From a candidate division WOR-3 bacterium (lineage in GTDB: Bacteria; Hydrothermota; Tepidihabitantia; Tepidihabitantales; JBDRVQ01): a stretch of DNA of 48,388 bases. How positions within the stretch are numbered: the first letter of the stretch is position 1; every line of letters starts with the position of its first letter. Positions 16,242-25,019 of the stretch are shown piece by piece. The translations under genes and the position numbers were made by a program. The DNA lies in the NCBI GenBank assembly GCA_039801905.1, contig JBDRVQ010000011.1, positions 1 through 48,388 on the forward strand. The letters are read 5' to 3'. Below the pieces are notes generated by a model, which saw only the letters and a program-made list of their open reading frames with translations, ran no database searches and was not told the DNA's origin.

Positions 16242-17693
16242 ATGTGGAAAGGTCCTTTGGAGAAGATTGATAACTGGCGGTGGAAGATTCCCCAGAGTTA
16301 TAAGAAGGAGATGCGGGTGGAAGGTGTAATATATGCCTCCCCTGAGATGCTTGAGAAGATAAAGGAAGATATGGCTCCCGAACAAGTGGCAAATGTTGCC
16401 ACCCTGCCCGGAATCTTAAAATATTCCCTGGCGATGCCGGATATTCATTGGGGTTATGGTTTTGCTATCGGCGGTGTTGCCGGTTTCTCAATAAAAGAAG
16501 GGGTCATCTCTCCCGGCGGTGTCGGCTATGATATAAACTGTGGCGTGCGATTACTCCGCACCAACCTAACAAAGAAAGACATTACGGAAAAAATTTTGGA
16601 AGAACTGGTTAGGGCTATATTCTATAATGTTCCTTCTGGTGTTGGCTCAACCGGTAAAATTCGCATTTCCCAATCAGAAGTGAAAGAGGTCTTATATAAA
16701 GGCGCGAGATGGGCTTATGAGAAAGGTTTTGGCACAGAAAGGGATTTACGCTTCACGGAAGAAGAAGGGCAGATGAAAGGCGCCGACCCTGATAAAATCT
16801 CTAAACGAGCCTTAGAGAGGGGGGCACCACAATTGGGAACCTTGGGAGCAGGGAATCACTTCTTAGAAATCCAGGAGATTGAGGAAATCTATGACCAAGA
16901 GGCAGCGAAGGTCTTTAACTTAGAAAAGGGGATGATAACCGTTATGATTCACACCGGCAGCCGGGGACTTGGTTATCAGATTTGCGATGATAATGTTCGG
17001 GAATTGGGGAAGGCGGTCCAAAAGTATGGGATTTATTTGCCCGACCGGCAATTGGCTTGTGCCCCAATTGAATCGCCAGAAGGCAAGGCATATTTTTCCG
17101 CGATGGTCTGCGCGGCAAATTATGCCTGGGCAAATCGCCAGTGCATCACCCACTGGGTAAGGGAGGCATTCTCCCAGGTCTTTAAGAAAAAGGTTGAAGA
17201 TTTAGGCTTAGAATTAATATATGATGTTGCCCATAATATCGCCAAGTTTGAAAAACACTTGGTTAACGGTAAAGAGATGACAGTCTGTGTCCACCGGAAG
17301 GGAGCGACCCGTGCCTTTCCTCCTGGTCATCCTTCCCTTCCCGAAAAATACCGACCACTTGGCCAACCAGTTATCATTCCGGGTGATATGGGAACAAATT
17401 CCTATCTCTTATTAGGAACCCAAAGGGCGATGGAAGAGACCTTCGGCTCTACCTGTCATGGTGCCGGAAGGGTCTGGTCCCGCACCAAGGCATTAGAAGA
17501 GACAAGGCACAGAAATGTCGCTCAGGAATTAAAATCCAAAGGGATTTTAGTGATGGCAGCATCAAAAGAGGTTTTAAGGGAAGAAGTTCCGGATGCCTAT
17601 AAAGATGTCAATTTGGTGGTTGAGGTCTGCCATAATGCCGGCATCTCTAAGAAAGTCTGCCGGATGCGTCCCTTAGGAGTGGTGAAAGGTTAG
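16242..17693 (+). CDS. rtcB: RNA ligase RtcB
   Basis: A 483-residue member of the RtcB family, which joins RNA 2',3'-cyclic phosphate (or 3'-phosphate) ends to 5'-OH ends using GTP and Mn2+. It serves RNA repair and tRNA splicing. Visible signatures are GGVGYDINCGVRLLRTN (metal-binding Asp and Cys), GAGNHFLEIQ, HTGSRGLGYQI, VHRKGATRAFPPGHP and the guanylylated-His region STCHGAGRVWSR. The length is normal. It is transcribed alone from a leaderless promoter and converges with the cupin gene, with only 3 nt between the stop codons. No archease gene is adjacent. Confidence 0.95.
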   Translation: MWKGPLEKIDNWRWKIPQSYKKEMRVEGVIYASPEMLEKIKEDMAPEQVANVATLPGILKYSLAMPDIHWGYGFAIGGVAGFSIKEGVISPGGVGYDINCGVRLLRTNLTKKDITEKILEELVRAIFYNVPSGVGSTGKIRISQSEVKEVLYKGARWAYEKGFGTERDLRFTEEEGQMKGADPDKISKRALERGAPQLGTLGAGNHFLEIQEIEEIYDQEAAKVFNLEKGMITVMIHTGSRGLGYQICDDNVRELGKAVQKYGIYLPDRQLACAPIESPEGKAYFSAMVCAANYAWANRQCITHWVREAFSQVFKKKVEDLGLELIYDVAHNIAKFEKHLVNGKEMTVCVHRKGATRAFPPGHPSLPEKYRPLGQPVIIPGDMGTNSYLLLGTQRAMEETFGSTCHGAGRVWSRTKALEETRHRNVAQELKSKGILVMAASKEVLREEVPDAYKDVNLVVEVCHNAGISKKVCRMRPLGVVKG

Positions 17694-17696
17694 AGA

Positions 17697-18038
17697 CTAT
17701 TTCAAAATCGGGATAATACAGATAAACTTAAATGGTTCTTCTCTGGTATTTTCAAAGCTATGCTCCTCTCCGGCTTGGATAAATATCGCATCCCCTTCCC
17801 TTAAATCAAACTCTTTATCTCTTCCCTTTAACTTTCCGAAACCACTCACCACAAATATCTCGTGTTCAAAATCGTGCTGATGGAATGGAATCTTTTCCCC
17901 TTTTCTTTTAATCTCAAATAAGCGCATGGCAAAGTTCTTTGCCCCATCCTTTTCCGAGATGAGCCACCTTAAAGTTGCCTCGGCTCCTGGTACCATTGGC
18001 TTCTCTTCTCTTACTTCGGAATAATGGCGAACCAGCAT
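17697..18038 (-). CDS. Small cupin-domain protein
   Basis: A 113-residue single-domain cupin. The two conserved cupin motifs are visible: motif 1 (HQHDFEHEIFVVSGFGKLKG) with two His and one Glu for metal binding, and motif 2 (GDAIFIQAGEEHSFENT) with the last His. Such proteins bind a metal and a small ligand; some are isomerases or dioxygenases and some are sensors. The substrate cannot be told from sequence. It starts at the ATG at 18038, 5 nt after a consensus -10 box. Confidence 0.85.
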   Translation of the reverse strand: MLVRHYSEVREEKPMVPGAEATLRWLISEKDGAKNFAMRLFEIKRKGEKIPFHQHDFEHEIFVVSGFGKLKGRDKEFDLREGDAIFIQAGEEHSFENTREEPFKFICIIPILK

Positions 18039-18043
18039 AAGAG

Positions 18044-18071
18044 ATTATAAAAAGAAAATAACCCCTGTCAA
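18044..18071 (-). promoter_or_regulatory. Promoter of the cupin gene
   Basis: The minus strand reads TTGACA, 16 nt, TATAAT, 5 nt, ATG. Its -35 box lies 1 nt from the -35 box of the uvrC promoter on the other strand. Confidence 0.8.
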
Positions 18072-18072
18072 C

Positions 18073-18101
18073 TTGCCAAAATTTATTCCCTAATTTATAA
18101 T
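18073..18101 (+). promoter_or_regulatory. Promoter of uvrC
   Basis: TTGCCA, 17 nt, TATAAT, then 5 nt to the ATG at 18107. The geometry predicts a leaderless message and a back-to-back arrangement with the cupin promoter. Confidence 0.7.
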
Positions 18102-18106
18102 TCCTT

Positions 18107-19882
18107 ATGGACCTGGCAGAGAAGATAAAAGAGGCACCAACCCAACCTGGTGTCTATATCTTTAAGGATAAGCAGGGTAAGGCAATCTATATCGGTAAGG
18201 CAAGGAATTTAAGGGAGAGGTTAAAATCTTATCTTTCCCCTCCATTATCCCCAAGGCTGGAGACAATCCAAAGGAAGGCTTACGATTTAGATTTCATTGT
18301 CACCGACTCCGAAGTCTCCGCTTTGGTCTTAGAAGATAACCTAATCAAAATCAATAAGCCCCGGTATAATGTCCGGTTAAAGGACGATAAGAAATTCCCC
18401 TATCTCAAAATCACCATTAAAGAACAATACCCGAGAATCTATCCTACGAGAAACTTAAAACCAGATGGTTCAATCCTATTTGGTCCTTATACCTCAGCCC
18501 GTTCCTTAAAGACCGCCTTAAAGGCGGTAAAGAAGGTATTTAAAATTAGGACCTGTGCCAAGAAGATTCCTTCCGGAGAGAGACCTTGCCTCAACTACCA
18601 ATTGCACCGCTGTTTGGCACCCTGCCAGGGAAATATCCCAGAAGATTTTTATCGGGAAAGGACCGAAGAGGTGATTGCCTTTTTGACCGGGAAATCGGAC
18701 CGCTTGGAAAAGGAGATTGAGAAGAAGATGTGGGAGGCAGCGGAAAAGGAAAATTTTGAAAGGGCACAGGTTTTGCGCGACCAGTTATTTGCCTTACGGG
18801 AGATAAGAAAGAATCAGACCGTTGTCAGCAAAGATAGAAAGCGTAGGGATTTTATCGGCATCGCCCAGGAAGGAGAAACTGCCTGTGCGGTCATCTTTAA
18901 GGTCTCAGAAGGGAAATTGGCGGATAAAGAAGAATACATCTTTACCCTTCCCAAAGAGACTCCAAAAGAAGAGATTATTGAAACTATCCTCCGCTCCACT
19001 TATACCCATACCTATGATTTACCATCAGAGATTATCATCCCTTTTCCTATCCCCGAACCTCAGACCTTCCAAGCATTTATCTTAGAAAAGCGGGGGAGAT
19101 TGATTAAAATTAAGGTAGCAAAAAAGGGGGAAAATAGAAAATTATTGAAGTTAGCCGAAGAGAATGCCTTAATTAAGTTAAAAGAATCTTTACCGAAGAA
19201 GCGAATTCCTCATCCCAATCAGGAATTGGCAAAATACTTAAATTTGCCCAAAATCCCTTTGCGCATTGAAGGGGTTGATATCTCAAATATCTCAGGAAAA
19301 TATGCGACCGGCTCTATCGTTGTCTTTTTGGGTAATGAGCCAAAGAAGGATGAATATCGGAAGTTTCGGATTAAGACCCTCTCTTCTCCCAATGACTACG
19401 GAATGATGGAAGAGGTATTGAGAAGAAGGGTGAAGAGATTAGTTGAAGAGAAGAAACCCCTCCCGGATTTAGTTTTAGTTGATGGTGGCAAGGGACAATT
19501 GGGAGTGGCAAAGAAGGTCTATTCAGAAATTGATAAAGAAATTCCGGTTTTAGCCTTTGCCAAAAGGACTGATACCTTATACCTTCCTGACGGTCGGGAG
19601 GTTTCCATTCCGGCTTATTCTCCAGCCTTAAAACTCTTAAAGAGAATTCGGGATGCCGCCCATAACTTTGCCATTACCTATCATAAAAAATTAAGAAGCA
19701 AGGCGGTTAAGAAATCAATCTTGGACGAAATCCCCGGAATTGGAGAGAAGAGAAAGAAAGAACTCTTACTCTATTTTGGTAGTATAGAAAGGTTAAAGAG
19801 TGCAAGTATTGAAGATATTAAAAAGGTAAAGGGAATTGGCAAAACCTTCGCCGCAAAAATCTACGAGTATTTACACCGCTAA
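18107..19882 (+). CDS. uvrC: Excinuclease ABC subunit C
   Basis: A 591-residue UvrC, the nuclease that makes both incisions in nucleotide excision repair after UvrAB damage recognition. The GIY-YIG domain is at the N-terminus (GVYIFKDKQGKAIYIGKARNLRERL). A Cys cluster follows near 160-175 (CAKKIPSGERPCLNYQLHRCLAPC), then the UVR domain (EKENFERAQVLRDQL), the RNase H-like domain (GVDISNISG, LVDGGKGQLGVA) and two helix-hairpin-helix motifs at the C-terminus (LDEIPGIGEKRKKELL, KVKGIGKTFAAKI). It converges with accD with a 5-nt gap. Confidence 0.96.
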   Translation: MDLAEKIKEAPTQPGVYIFKDKQGKAIYIGKARNLRERLKSYLSPPLSPRLETIQRKAYDLDFIVTDSEVSALVLEDNLIKINKPRYNVRLKDDKKFPYLKITIKEQYPRIYPTRNLKPDGSILFGPYTSARSLKTALKAVKKVFKIRTCAKKIPSGERPCLNYQLHRCLAPCQGNIPEDFYRERTEEVIAFLTGKSDRLEKEIEKKMWEAAEKENFERAQVLRDQLFALREIRKNQTVVSKDRKRRDFIGIAQEGETACAVIFKVSEGKLADKEEYIFTLPKETPKEEIIETILRSTYTHTYDLPSEIIIPFPIPEPQTFQAFILEKRGRLIKIKVAKKGENRKLLKLAEENALIKLKESLPKKRIPHPNQELAKYLNLPKIPLRIEGVDISNISGKYATGSIVVFLGNEPKKDEYRKFRIKTLSSPNDYGMMEEVLRRRVKRLVEEKKPLPDLVLVDGGKGQLGVAKKVYSEIDKEIPVLAFAKRTDTLYLPDGREVSIPAYSPALKLLKRIRDAAHNFAITYHKKLRSKAVKKSILDEIPGIGEKRKKELLLYFGSIERLKSASIEDIKKVKGIGKTFAAKIYEYLHR

Positions 19883-19887
19883 AAATA

Positions 19888-20709
19888 TTAGGGATTTTTC
19901 TTTTCCTCATAATCCCAGATTAATGAGAGGAGGCGGCTTAAGGTTGATTTCAGTTCCTTTCTTGGCACAATCAGGTCAACAAAACCCTTCTCCAAGAGAA
20001 ATTCTGCCTTCTGGAAACCTTCGGGTAGTTTCTCCTTTATCGTCTCGGCAATCACCCTCGGTCCGGTAAAACCGAGCATCGCCCCAGGCTCAGCGATAAT
20101 TATATCGCCCAAAGAGGCAAAGGATGCCATCACCCCGGCATAGCAGGGGTTGACCAAAATTGAGATGTAAGGGATTCTCGCCTTATGGAGAAGGGTCAAA
20201 TGAATTGCCGTATTTGCCATCTGCACCAAGGAGAACATCCCCTCCTGCATCCGGGCACCACCAGAAGTGGCAACAATAATTAAAGGTAGTCTCTCCTCCA
20301 AAGCCAATTTTATAGAACGGCAAACCTTCTCACCCACCACTACCCCCATACTTCCACCCATAAAATTAAAATCCATCGCCCCAAAAACTACTTCCTTATT
20401 ATTAATCTTCCCTTTGGTATAGATATAACCTTCTTTCAGTCCAGACTTCTCTTCCGCCTCCACCAACTTCTCTTTATATTTCGGGAAGGTAAGGGGGTCA
20501 GAAGAAGTTAAGTTTGGGGAGAGGTCGGAATAAGTTAGGGGATTATCAAGGATGATGGAGAAATACTGTTTGGCACTAATCCGGAAATGATAGGCACAAC
20601 GGGGACAGACATAAAAGTTTCTCTCAATCGTCTTTTTATAATGAATCTCCTTACAACTTTCACATCTCAACCAGAGGCCATCAGGATAGTCTAATTTGGT
20701 AGTCTTCAT
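19888..20709 (-). CDS. accD: Acetyl-CoA carboxylase carboxyltransferase beta subunit
   Basis: A 273-residue AccD, half of the carboxyltransferase that passes CO2 from biotin to acetyl-CoA to make malonyl-CoA for fatty acid synthesis. The N-terminal zinc ribbon is complete (CESC and CPRC). The crotonase-like core includes FGAMDFNFMGGSMGVVVGEK, SGGARMQEGMFSLVQMA and GSLGDIIIAEPGAMLGF-like residues. Its ATG at 20709 overlaps the stop of the MEMO/AMMECR1 gene by 4 nt. accA is not in the window. Confidence 0.95.
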   Translation of the reverse strand: MKTTKLDYPDGLWLRCESCKEIHYKKTIERNFYVCPRCAYHFRISAKQYFSIILDNPLTYSDLSPNLTSSDPLTFPKYKEKLVEAEEKSGLKEGYIYTKGKINNKEVVFGAMDFNFMGGSMGVVVGEKVCRSIKLALEERLPLIIVATSGGARMQEGMFSLVQMANTAIHLTLLHKARIPYISILVNPCYAGVMASFASLGDIIIAEPGAMLGFTGPRVIAETIKEKLPEGFQKAEFLLEKGFVDLIVPRKELKSTLSRLLSLIWDYEEKKNP

Positions 20710-22169
20710 TCTTTAATTATTTGACCGGTGAAGATATAAATCTCGGTTCTCTTATCCTTCCAGGCCGATGGCTCAAGGCCGGCTTTCAAACAGGTGTGAT
20801 TCAAAAATTGCTCCCGGTTCCAATTATTCTCAGTTGCCACTTGGGGCAAGAGAAGCCCAGAATAGAAACCCTTCCGGATATAAATCCCGTGTTTGCCAAC
20901 AATAATCTCCTTCACATCGGAGATTCTTCTTAGGGGGGAGAGGACCGTAATCTCAATCTCAATGTCTTTCAACTCCTCAGGCCGCACCGGAGGAAATCTT
21001 GGGTCTTCGGTTGCGGAGTTAATCGTCATTGTTTTTACCGCCTTATATAATGGCTCCACCCCTTGGATATAACCGATGCAACCCCTCAAATCCCCTTTCT
21101 TTTTTAAGGTGACAAAGACCCCCCTCTTCTCTTTTAATTTTTCACTAAAAGGACTAAATTCTGGAACCTTCTCTCCTTTAATATATTTCTCCAAAGTCGT
21201 CCGGGCAATTTTTAATAACTCTTTACCATCTTCGGCGCTCAAATCTTTCTCCTCTTCCTCTTGGTAAAAGATAAAGGAGGCATAGCCAACACAATAACCA
21301 CCCTTTATTCCCATCACCTCATTAGAATTGGTCCTTTTCAAGAGTTTTGCCTCTCTTATCCCCAATTCTTTAAGGGTCAAAAGGAGAGAGACCACCGGAA
21401 AACCACCGCAAGCCTGCGCCTCCTCAGAAATAAGGGCATCGTATAAACCCTTGGGGTCAAACCTCTCAATATAACCAATGGTTATCTTATCCCGGGCAAG
21501 ACATTCCTCATAAGAATAGCCATGATAGAGGTCGGTTGAAGCCAAAAGTAAAACATTCTTATCCTTTATGATTTTTGCCAAATTTTTGGCAAAGGTCTCA
21601 CACTCCTGCCAACTGGGGAAAAGCATCATAATCGGGAGAATCTTAAAATTCCTTAAAACCGTCTGCAAAAATGGGATCTGCACCTCTAAGGAATGTTCCC
21701 GGCTGTGAGCCGAAGGCATATCCTTGGCTAAGGGTATCTTCTCCATTATCTCCCTTGCCAAAGCCTCATCAATTTCCACTTCGCCCAGAGGGGTTTGCCA
21801 TTTCCCCTGAGCATAAAGGGCAAAACCAGAAAAATTAGCCCCGTGGGAAGGACCAAGAAGGATTACCGTCTGATAGTCCCGCCCGGTAATTGCCTTATAG
21901 GCATAAGCGGCAACCTCTCCAGAATAATCGTAGCCAGCGTGGGGGACTAAAATTCCCCAAATCTTCCCTTCCCCTACTGGTGGTTGCGCCCGGTTGAGAA
22001 GGGAAGTAACCTTTTCTTTTAACTCCCCAAAATCCCCGGGATAAAACTGTCCCGCCACACAAGGTCTGCGCATCCTACCCTCCTTAGCACAGAATAGATA
22101 CGGCACTAATAAGGCAAAGAAAAAGAGAAAAGAAGAGGTCTTCTTCTTTTGCCTTATTATCTGTGCCAT
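20706..22169 (-). CDS. MEMO-AMMECR1 fusion (AmmeMemoRadiSam proteins B and A), possibly exported
   Basis: The first domain (about residues 33-300) is a MEMO1-like, dioxygenase-fold protein (RRPCVAGQFYPG, LVPHAGYDYSGEVAAYAY, LLGPSHGANF, STDLYHGYSY). The second (about 305-487) is an AMMECR1 domain (GVFVTLKKKGDLRGCIGY, NSATEDPRFPPV). The two are normally encoded beside a radical SAM protein, which is not seen here. The start is ambiguous. From 22169 the protein gains a convincing signal peptide (RQKKK, a hydrophobic run, then a Cys), but no ribosome site is visible. An internal ATG at 22073 (MRRPCVAG) has a strong AAGGAGGG 5 nt upstream. Both forms may be made. Biochemical role unknown. Confidence 0.82.
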   Translation of the reverse strand: MAQIIRQKKKTSSFLFFFALLVPYLFCAKEGRMRRPCVAGQFYPGDFGELKEKVTSLLNRAQPPVGEGKIWGILVPHAGYDYSGEVAAYAYKAITGRDYQTVILLGPSHGANFSGFALYAQGKWQTPLGEVEIDEALAREIMEKIPLAKDMPSAHSREHSLEVQIPFLQTVLRNFKILPIMMLFPSWQECETFAKNLAKIIKDKNVLLLASTDLYHGYSYEECLARDKITIGYIERFDPKGLYDALISEEAQACGGFPVVSLLLTLKELGIREAKLLKRTNSNEVMGIKGGYCVGYASFIFYQEEEEKDLSAEDGKELLKIARTTLEKYIKGEKVPEFSPFSEKLKEKRGVFVTLKKKGDLRGCIGYIQGVEPLYKAVKTMTINSATEDPRFPPVRPEELKDIEIEITVLSPLRRISDVKEIIVGKHGIYIRKGFYSGLLLPQVATENNWNREQFLNHTCLKAGLEPSAWKDKRTEIYIFTGQIIKE

Positions 22170-22185
22170 TAGGAATCAAATACGC

Positions 22186-22467
22186 TCATCCCTTCAAAAT
22201 TTTTTCTAAATGATTTTTCGCCTCCTTTAAGTCGGGGTTCAATTCTAAGGCACGGCGATACATCTCTTGCGCCTTATCCTTCTCATTTTTCATCTCAAAA
22301 ATTAATCCCAGGGTATAAAGGACCCGGGCATCCAGTTTAATCGCCAGTGCCTTTTCTAATAACTTCTGTGCCTCATCGTAATTATTATTGAGGAAATAGA
22401 ATTCCCCCTCCTCTAAAAGTTCACAAAAATATTCTTCTTTTGGTTTTTCCTCATCCTTCTTTTTCAT
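22186..22467 (-). CDS. Small TPR-repeat protein
   Basis: A 93-residue protein with a charged N-terminus and about two tetratricopeptide repeats (YFLNNNYDEAQKLLEKALAI and LIFEMKNEKDKAQEMYRRALELNPD). Such repeats bind partner proteins. There is no signal peptide, so it is cytosolic. The ATG overlaps the TrkA-like gene's stop by 4 nt, so the two are co-translated. The specific partner is unknown. Confidence 0.75.
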   Translation of the reverse strand: MKKKDEEKPKEEYFCELLEEGEFYFLNNNYDEAQKLLEKALAIKLDARVLYTLGLIFEMKNEKDKAQEMYRRALELNPDLKEAKNHLEKILKG

Positions 22468-23153
22468 AACTTACTCACCCTCTCTAAATCCTCATATTTA
22501 CCCAAAAGGACCAAGATATCATTCTCCAAAACTTCATCATCCGCTCCCGGACCAATTATCACCTCCTCCTTAAAATCGGGCACCCCATTTTCGCTAAAAA
22601 ATACCTTCTTTCTCCGGATGGCAATAACCGAAACCCGGTAATCCCGGCGGAGGTGGATATCTCGTAAGGGGCGGTTCCAAAACTCCTTTGGCGCCACCAC
22701 TTCAACCACTGAATATTCGGGCGAGACCTCAATGATATCAAAGATCCGGGGGGAGGTGAAAGAACTGGCTAACCGGAGGGCGGTATCCTTCTCCGGATTG
22801 ATAATCTTCGTCGCCCCTAACTTTTCTAAGATCTTGCCGTGGATAGGAATTATCTCCTTCACGATTATCTCCTTCACCCCCAGTTCTTTCAAAAGCATTG
22901 TGATTAAGATGGAAGAAGAGATATTCTGACCGACCGAGACGATAGCGCAGTCCACATCCCCAATTCCGGCATCCCTTAAAGCCTTTTCGTCGGTCGCATC
23001 CATCACAAAGGCTCCAGCCGCACTCTCAGCGAATTCGTTAATCTTTTCTTCGTTCTGGTCAATGATAATCACCTCAAAGCCCTTCTCAATTAAAGCCCTC
23101 GCAATCTGGGAACCAAACCTTCCCAGACCGATCACCGCAAAGGTCTTTGGCAT
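22464..23153 (-). CDS. TrkA/KtrA-like K+ channel regulatory (RCK) protein
   Basis: A 229-residue protein with one RCK_N Rossmann domain (VIGLGRFGSQIARALIEKGFEVIIIDQ, with acidic D at the end of strand 2) and one RCK_C domain from about 140 (DEVLENDILVLLGKYEDLERV). These cytosolic subunits gate K+ transporters in response to NAD(H) or nucleotides. The single-module length fits KtrA/TrkA of Ktr-type systems. No membrane partner (TrkH/KtrB) is in the window. It leads an operon with the TPR, MEMO/AMMECR1 and accD genes. The ATG follows a likely -10 (TAACCT) by 7 nt. Confidence 0.88.
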   Translation of the reverse strand: MPKTFAVIGLGRFGSQIARALIEKGFEVIIIDQNEEKINEFAESAAGAFVMDATDEKALRDAGIGDVDCAIVSVGQNISSSILITMLLKELGVKEIIVKEIIPIHGKILEKLGATKIINPEKDTALRLASSFTSPRIFDIIEVSPEYSVVEVVAPKEFWNRPLRDIHLRRDYRVSVIAIRRKKVFFSENGVPDFKEEVIIGPGADDEVLENDILVLLGKYEDLERVSKL

Positions 23154-23160
23154 ATATTAA

Positions 23161-23217
23161 AGGTTAACGGAAAAGGGGATAAAGTCAAGTTGACTTTAAT
23201 CTGATTTTTATTATTAT
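23161..23217. promoter_or_regulatory. Divergent promoters sharing a palindromic -35 region
   Basis: AAAGTCAA-G-TTGACTTT (23181-23197) is a perfect palindrome around one base and supplies TTGACT in both directions. Rightward, TATTAT follows at 23212-23217 after 16 nt and the ATG of the PorV-like gene comes 5 nt later. Leftward, TAACCT (23161-23166) follows after 16 nt, and the ATG of the TrkA-like gene comes 7 nt later. The palindrome could also be an operator. Confidence 0.6.
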
Positions 23218-23222
23218 ATCTT

Positions 23223-24065
23223 ATGTTTGCGATAGTAATCTTCCTTTGGGCAAGTGCTGGGTTTGAGTGGCTCGCCTTACCAACCAATGCCCGGGAGGCC
23301 GCCTTGGCTTATTCCGCTTTGCCTTCCCCCTTTTTCCCCGGCTTTATCTCCAATCCTGCCGGTAGCGCCGGTGACCTAATAAATATCAACTATACCAATT
23401 ACCTGGCAGGCATCCAATATGGTTCGCTCTCTTACCTTAAATCTTCCTACGGCGGAAATCTCTCTTATTTCACTAGCGGGCAGATAAAAAAGATGTCCGA
23501 AACGGGTGAGAGTTTAGGTTATTTCTCACTATCTTCTTTCCTTTTAACCCTGACCGCTGCCAAAAAGGTTCTACCGCTCATTTCCATAGGCAGTAATCTC
23601 AAACTCCTTTATACCACCTGCGACACCTTCCATGTGACCGGCATCGGCTTTGACCTCGGAGGAATTCTTTCTCCTCCTCGGGCAAAACTTGGCTTTCTAT
23701 TAAAAAATTTGGGCTTTGCCTTCAACCCATTCTCTCAGGAAAAGGATAAATTCCCCTTAACCATCCGCCTTGATGGTAGTTATCTCATCTTTAATAATCT
23801 GGAAATCTCTTCGGGATTAGAAAAATTTTCCACCTATCCCATCACCTTTAACCTTGGCTTGGAAGGCAATATCAAAGACCTCCTCTTTTTGCGGGCGAGT
23901 TATTCCTCATTAAAGAACGACTTAAAAATTAGCGGCAGCGATCTCTTAGCCAATTTTGCCTTTGGTCTCTCCTTAAAAAAATCACCCCTCCGTCTTGATT
24001 ACTCCTTCTCTCCTTTTCCCAATTTAGGTAATACCCACTTCTTCTCTTTGACCTTTACCCGCTGA
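23223..24065 (+). CDS. PorV/UPF0164-like outer-membrane barrel protein
   Basis: A 280-residue exported protein. A short signal peptide (MFAIVIFLWASAG) leads to LALPTNAREAALAYSALPSP and the conserved NPAG, the hallmark of the PorV/UPF0164 family. Alternating beta strands follow throughout, ending in the barrel-like FSLTFTR. PorV proteins shuttle type IX secretion cargo to the cell surface. Three exported proteins in this window end in matching sorting domains, so a role in that pathway is plausible. It is transcribed from a leaderless promoter and followed after 9 nt by the nuclease gene. Confidence 0.75.
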   Translation: MFAIVIFLWASAGFEWLALPTNAREAALAYSALPSPFFPGFISNPAGSAGDLININYTNYLAGIQYGSLSYLKSSYGGNLSYFTSGQIKKMSETGESLGYFSLSSFLLTLTAAKKVLPLISIGSNLKLLYTTCDTFHVTGIGFDLGGILSPPRAKLGFLLKNLGFAFNPFSQEKDKFPLTIRLDGSYLIFNNLEISSGLEKFSTYPITFNLGLEGNIKDLLFLRASYSSLKNDLKISGSDLLANFAFGLSLKKSPLRLDYSFSPFPNLGNTHFFSLTFTR

Positions 24066-24074
24066 TTTTTGCTA

Positions 24075-25019
24075 ATGAAGAAGACCTTTGTTAAAGATCT
24101 AAAAAAGGATGAGGAGGTAGAGGATATCTTCTTCATCTTGAGCCGAAGCGAAAGGAAGACAAAAGAAGATAAACCTTTTCTCCATTTCCGCCTTCAGGAT
24201 AAGACCGGCATTATTGGCGGTCGGGTATTTGAAGGGATTGAGCGTTACGCCGAAATCAAAGAGAAGACCTTTGCCTTAGTGAAAGGAAAAGTTGATGAAT
24301 ACCGAGATGAGTTAGGAATTATCATCAGGGAATTGAAACCGGTGGAGAAAGGAGAAATCAACCAGGAGGATTTTTTAAGAAAAAGCGAAAAGGATTTGGA
24401 CCAGATGCTAAAGGAGTTGAAGGATTACTTCCCGACGATTGACCATCCTTTCCTTCGGCAGTTGTTAGAATCTTTCTTCTCCGATAGCGCCTTTTCGGAA
24501 AAGTTCAAATTGGCACCCGCGGCCAAGATGGCACATCAGGCTTATCTCGGGGGACTTTTAGAACACACCTTATCCGTAGTGAAAATCTGTTGGGCGGTAA
24601 GGGAAATCTACGCCACCGAACTAAACCTTCCCCTTCTTTTAACCGGTGCCATCCTCCACGATATCGGTAAGATTAGGGAATACGAATTTGATATTACCGT
24701 TGACATCTCAACCGAGGGGAGGTTAATTGGCCATATCATCCTGGGCTATGAGATGGTGAAAGAGAGGATAGAGAAAATTGAAGACTTCCCCGAAGAGTTA
24801 AAAAATAAACTTTTACATCTCATCCTCTCCTCCCACGGCGAGATTGATTATGGTTCTCCGGTGAAGCCCAAAATCCCTGAGGCAATCTTTCTTTACCACA
24901 TTGATAACCTTGATGCCAAAATGGCGATGGTTCAGGATTTGAAAGAAGAGACGAAAAAAGAAGGAAAAGATTGGAGCAAATACCATCACTTATTAGAGAC
25001 CCATATCTATTTTGGCTAA
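24075..25019 (+). CDS. YhaM-like 3'-5' exoribonuclease (OB-fold plus HD domain)
   Basis: A 314-residue protein. An N-terminal OB-fold nucleic-acid-binding domain (about 1-90: FLHFRLQDKTGIIGGRVFEG) precedes an HD phosphohydrolase domain (GGLLEHTLSVVKICW, then GAILHDIGKIREYEF). This is the YhaM architecture, an Mn2+-dependent 3'-5' exoribonuclease and exodeoxyribonuclease. I use the ATG at 24075; a TTG two codons upstream is also possible. No ribosome site is clear. It sits between the PorV-like gene and rsmG, and its end overlaps the rsmG start. Confidence 0.85.
   Translation: MKKTFVKDLKKDEEVEDIFFILSRSERKTKEDKPFLHFRLQDKTGIIGGRVFEGIERYAEIKEKTFALVKGKVDEYRDELGIIIRELKPVEKGEINQEDFLRKSEKDLDQMLKELKDYFPTIDHPFLRQLLESFFSDSAFSEKFKLAPAAKMAHQAYLGGLLEHTLSVVKICWAVREIYATELNLPLLLTGAILHDIGKIREYEFDITVDISTEGRLIGHIILGYEMVKERIEKIEDFPEELKNKLLHLILSSHGEIDYGSPVKPKIPEAIFLYHIDNLDAKMAMVQDLKEETKKEGKDWSKYHHLLETHIYFG

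Noticed and set aside
16920-17153. Minus- and plus-strand frames inside rtcB
   Set aside because: They are shadows of a strongly conserved gene in other frames, without promoters or ribosome sites.
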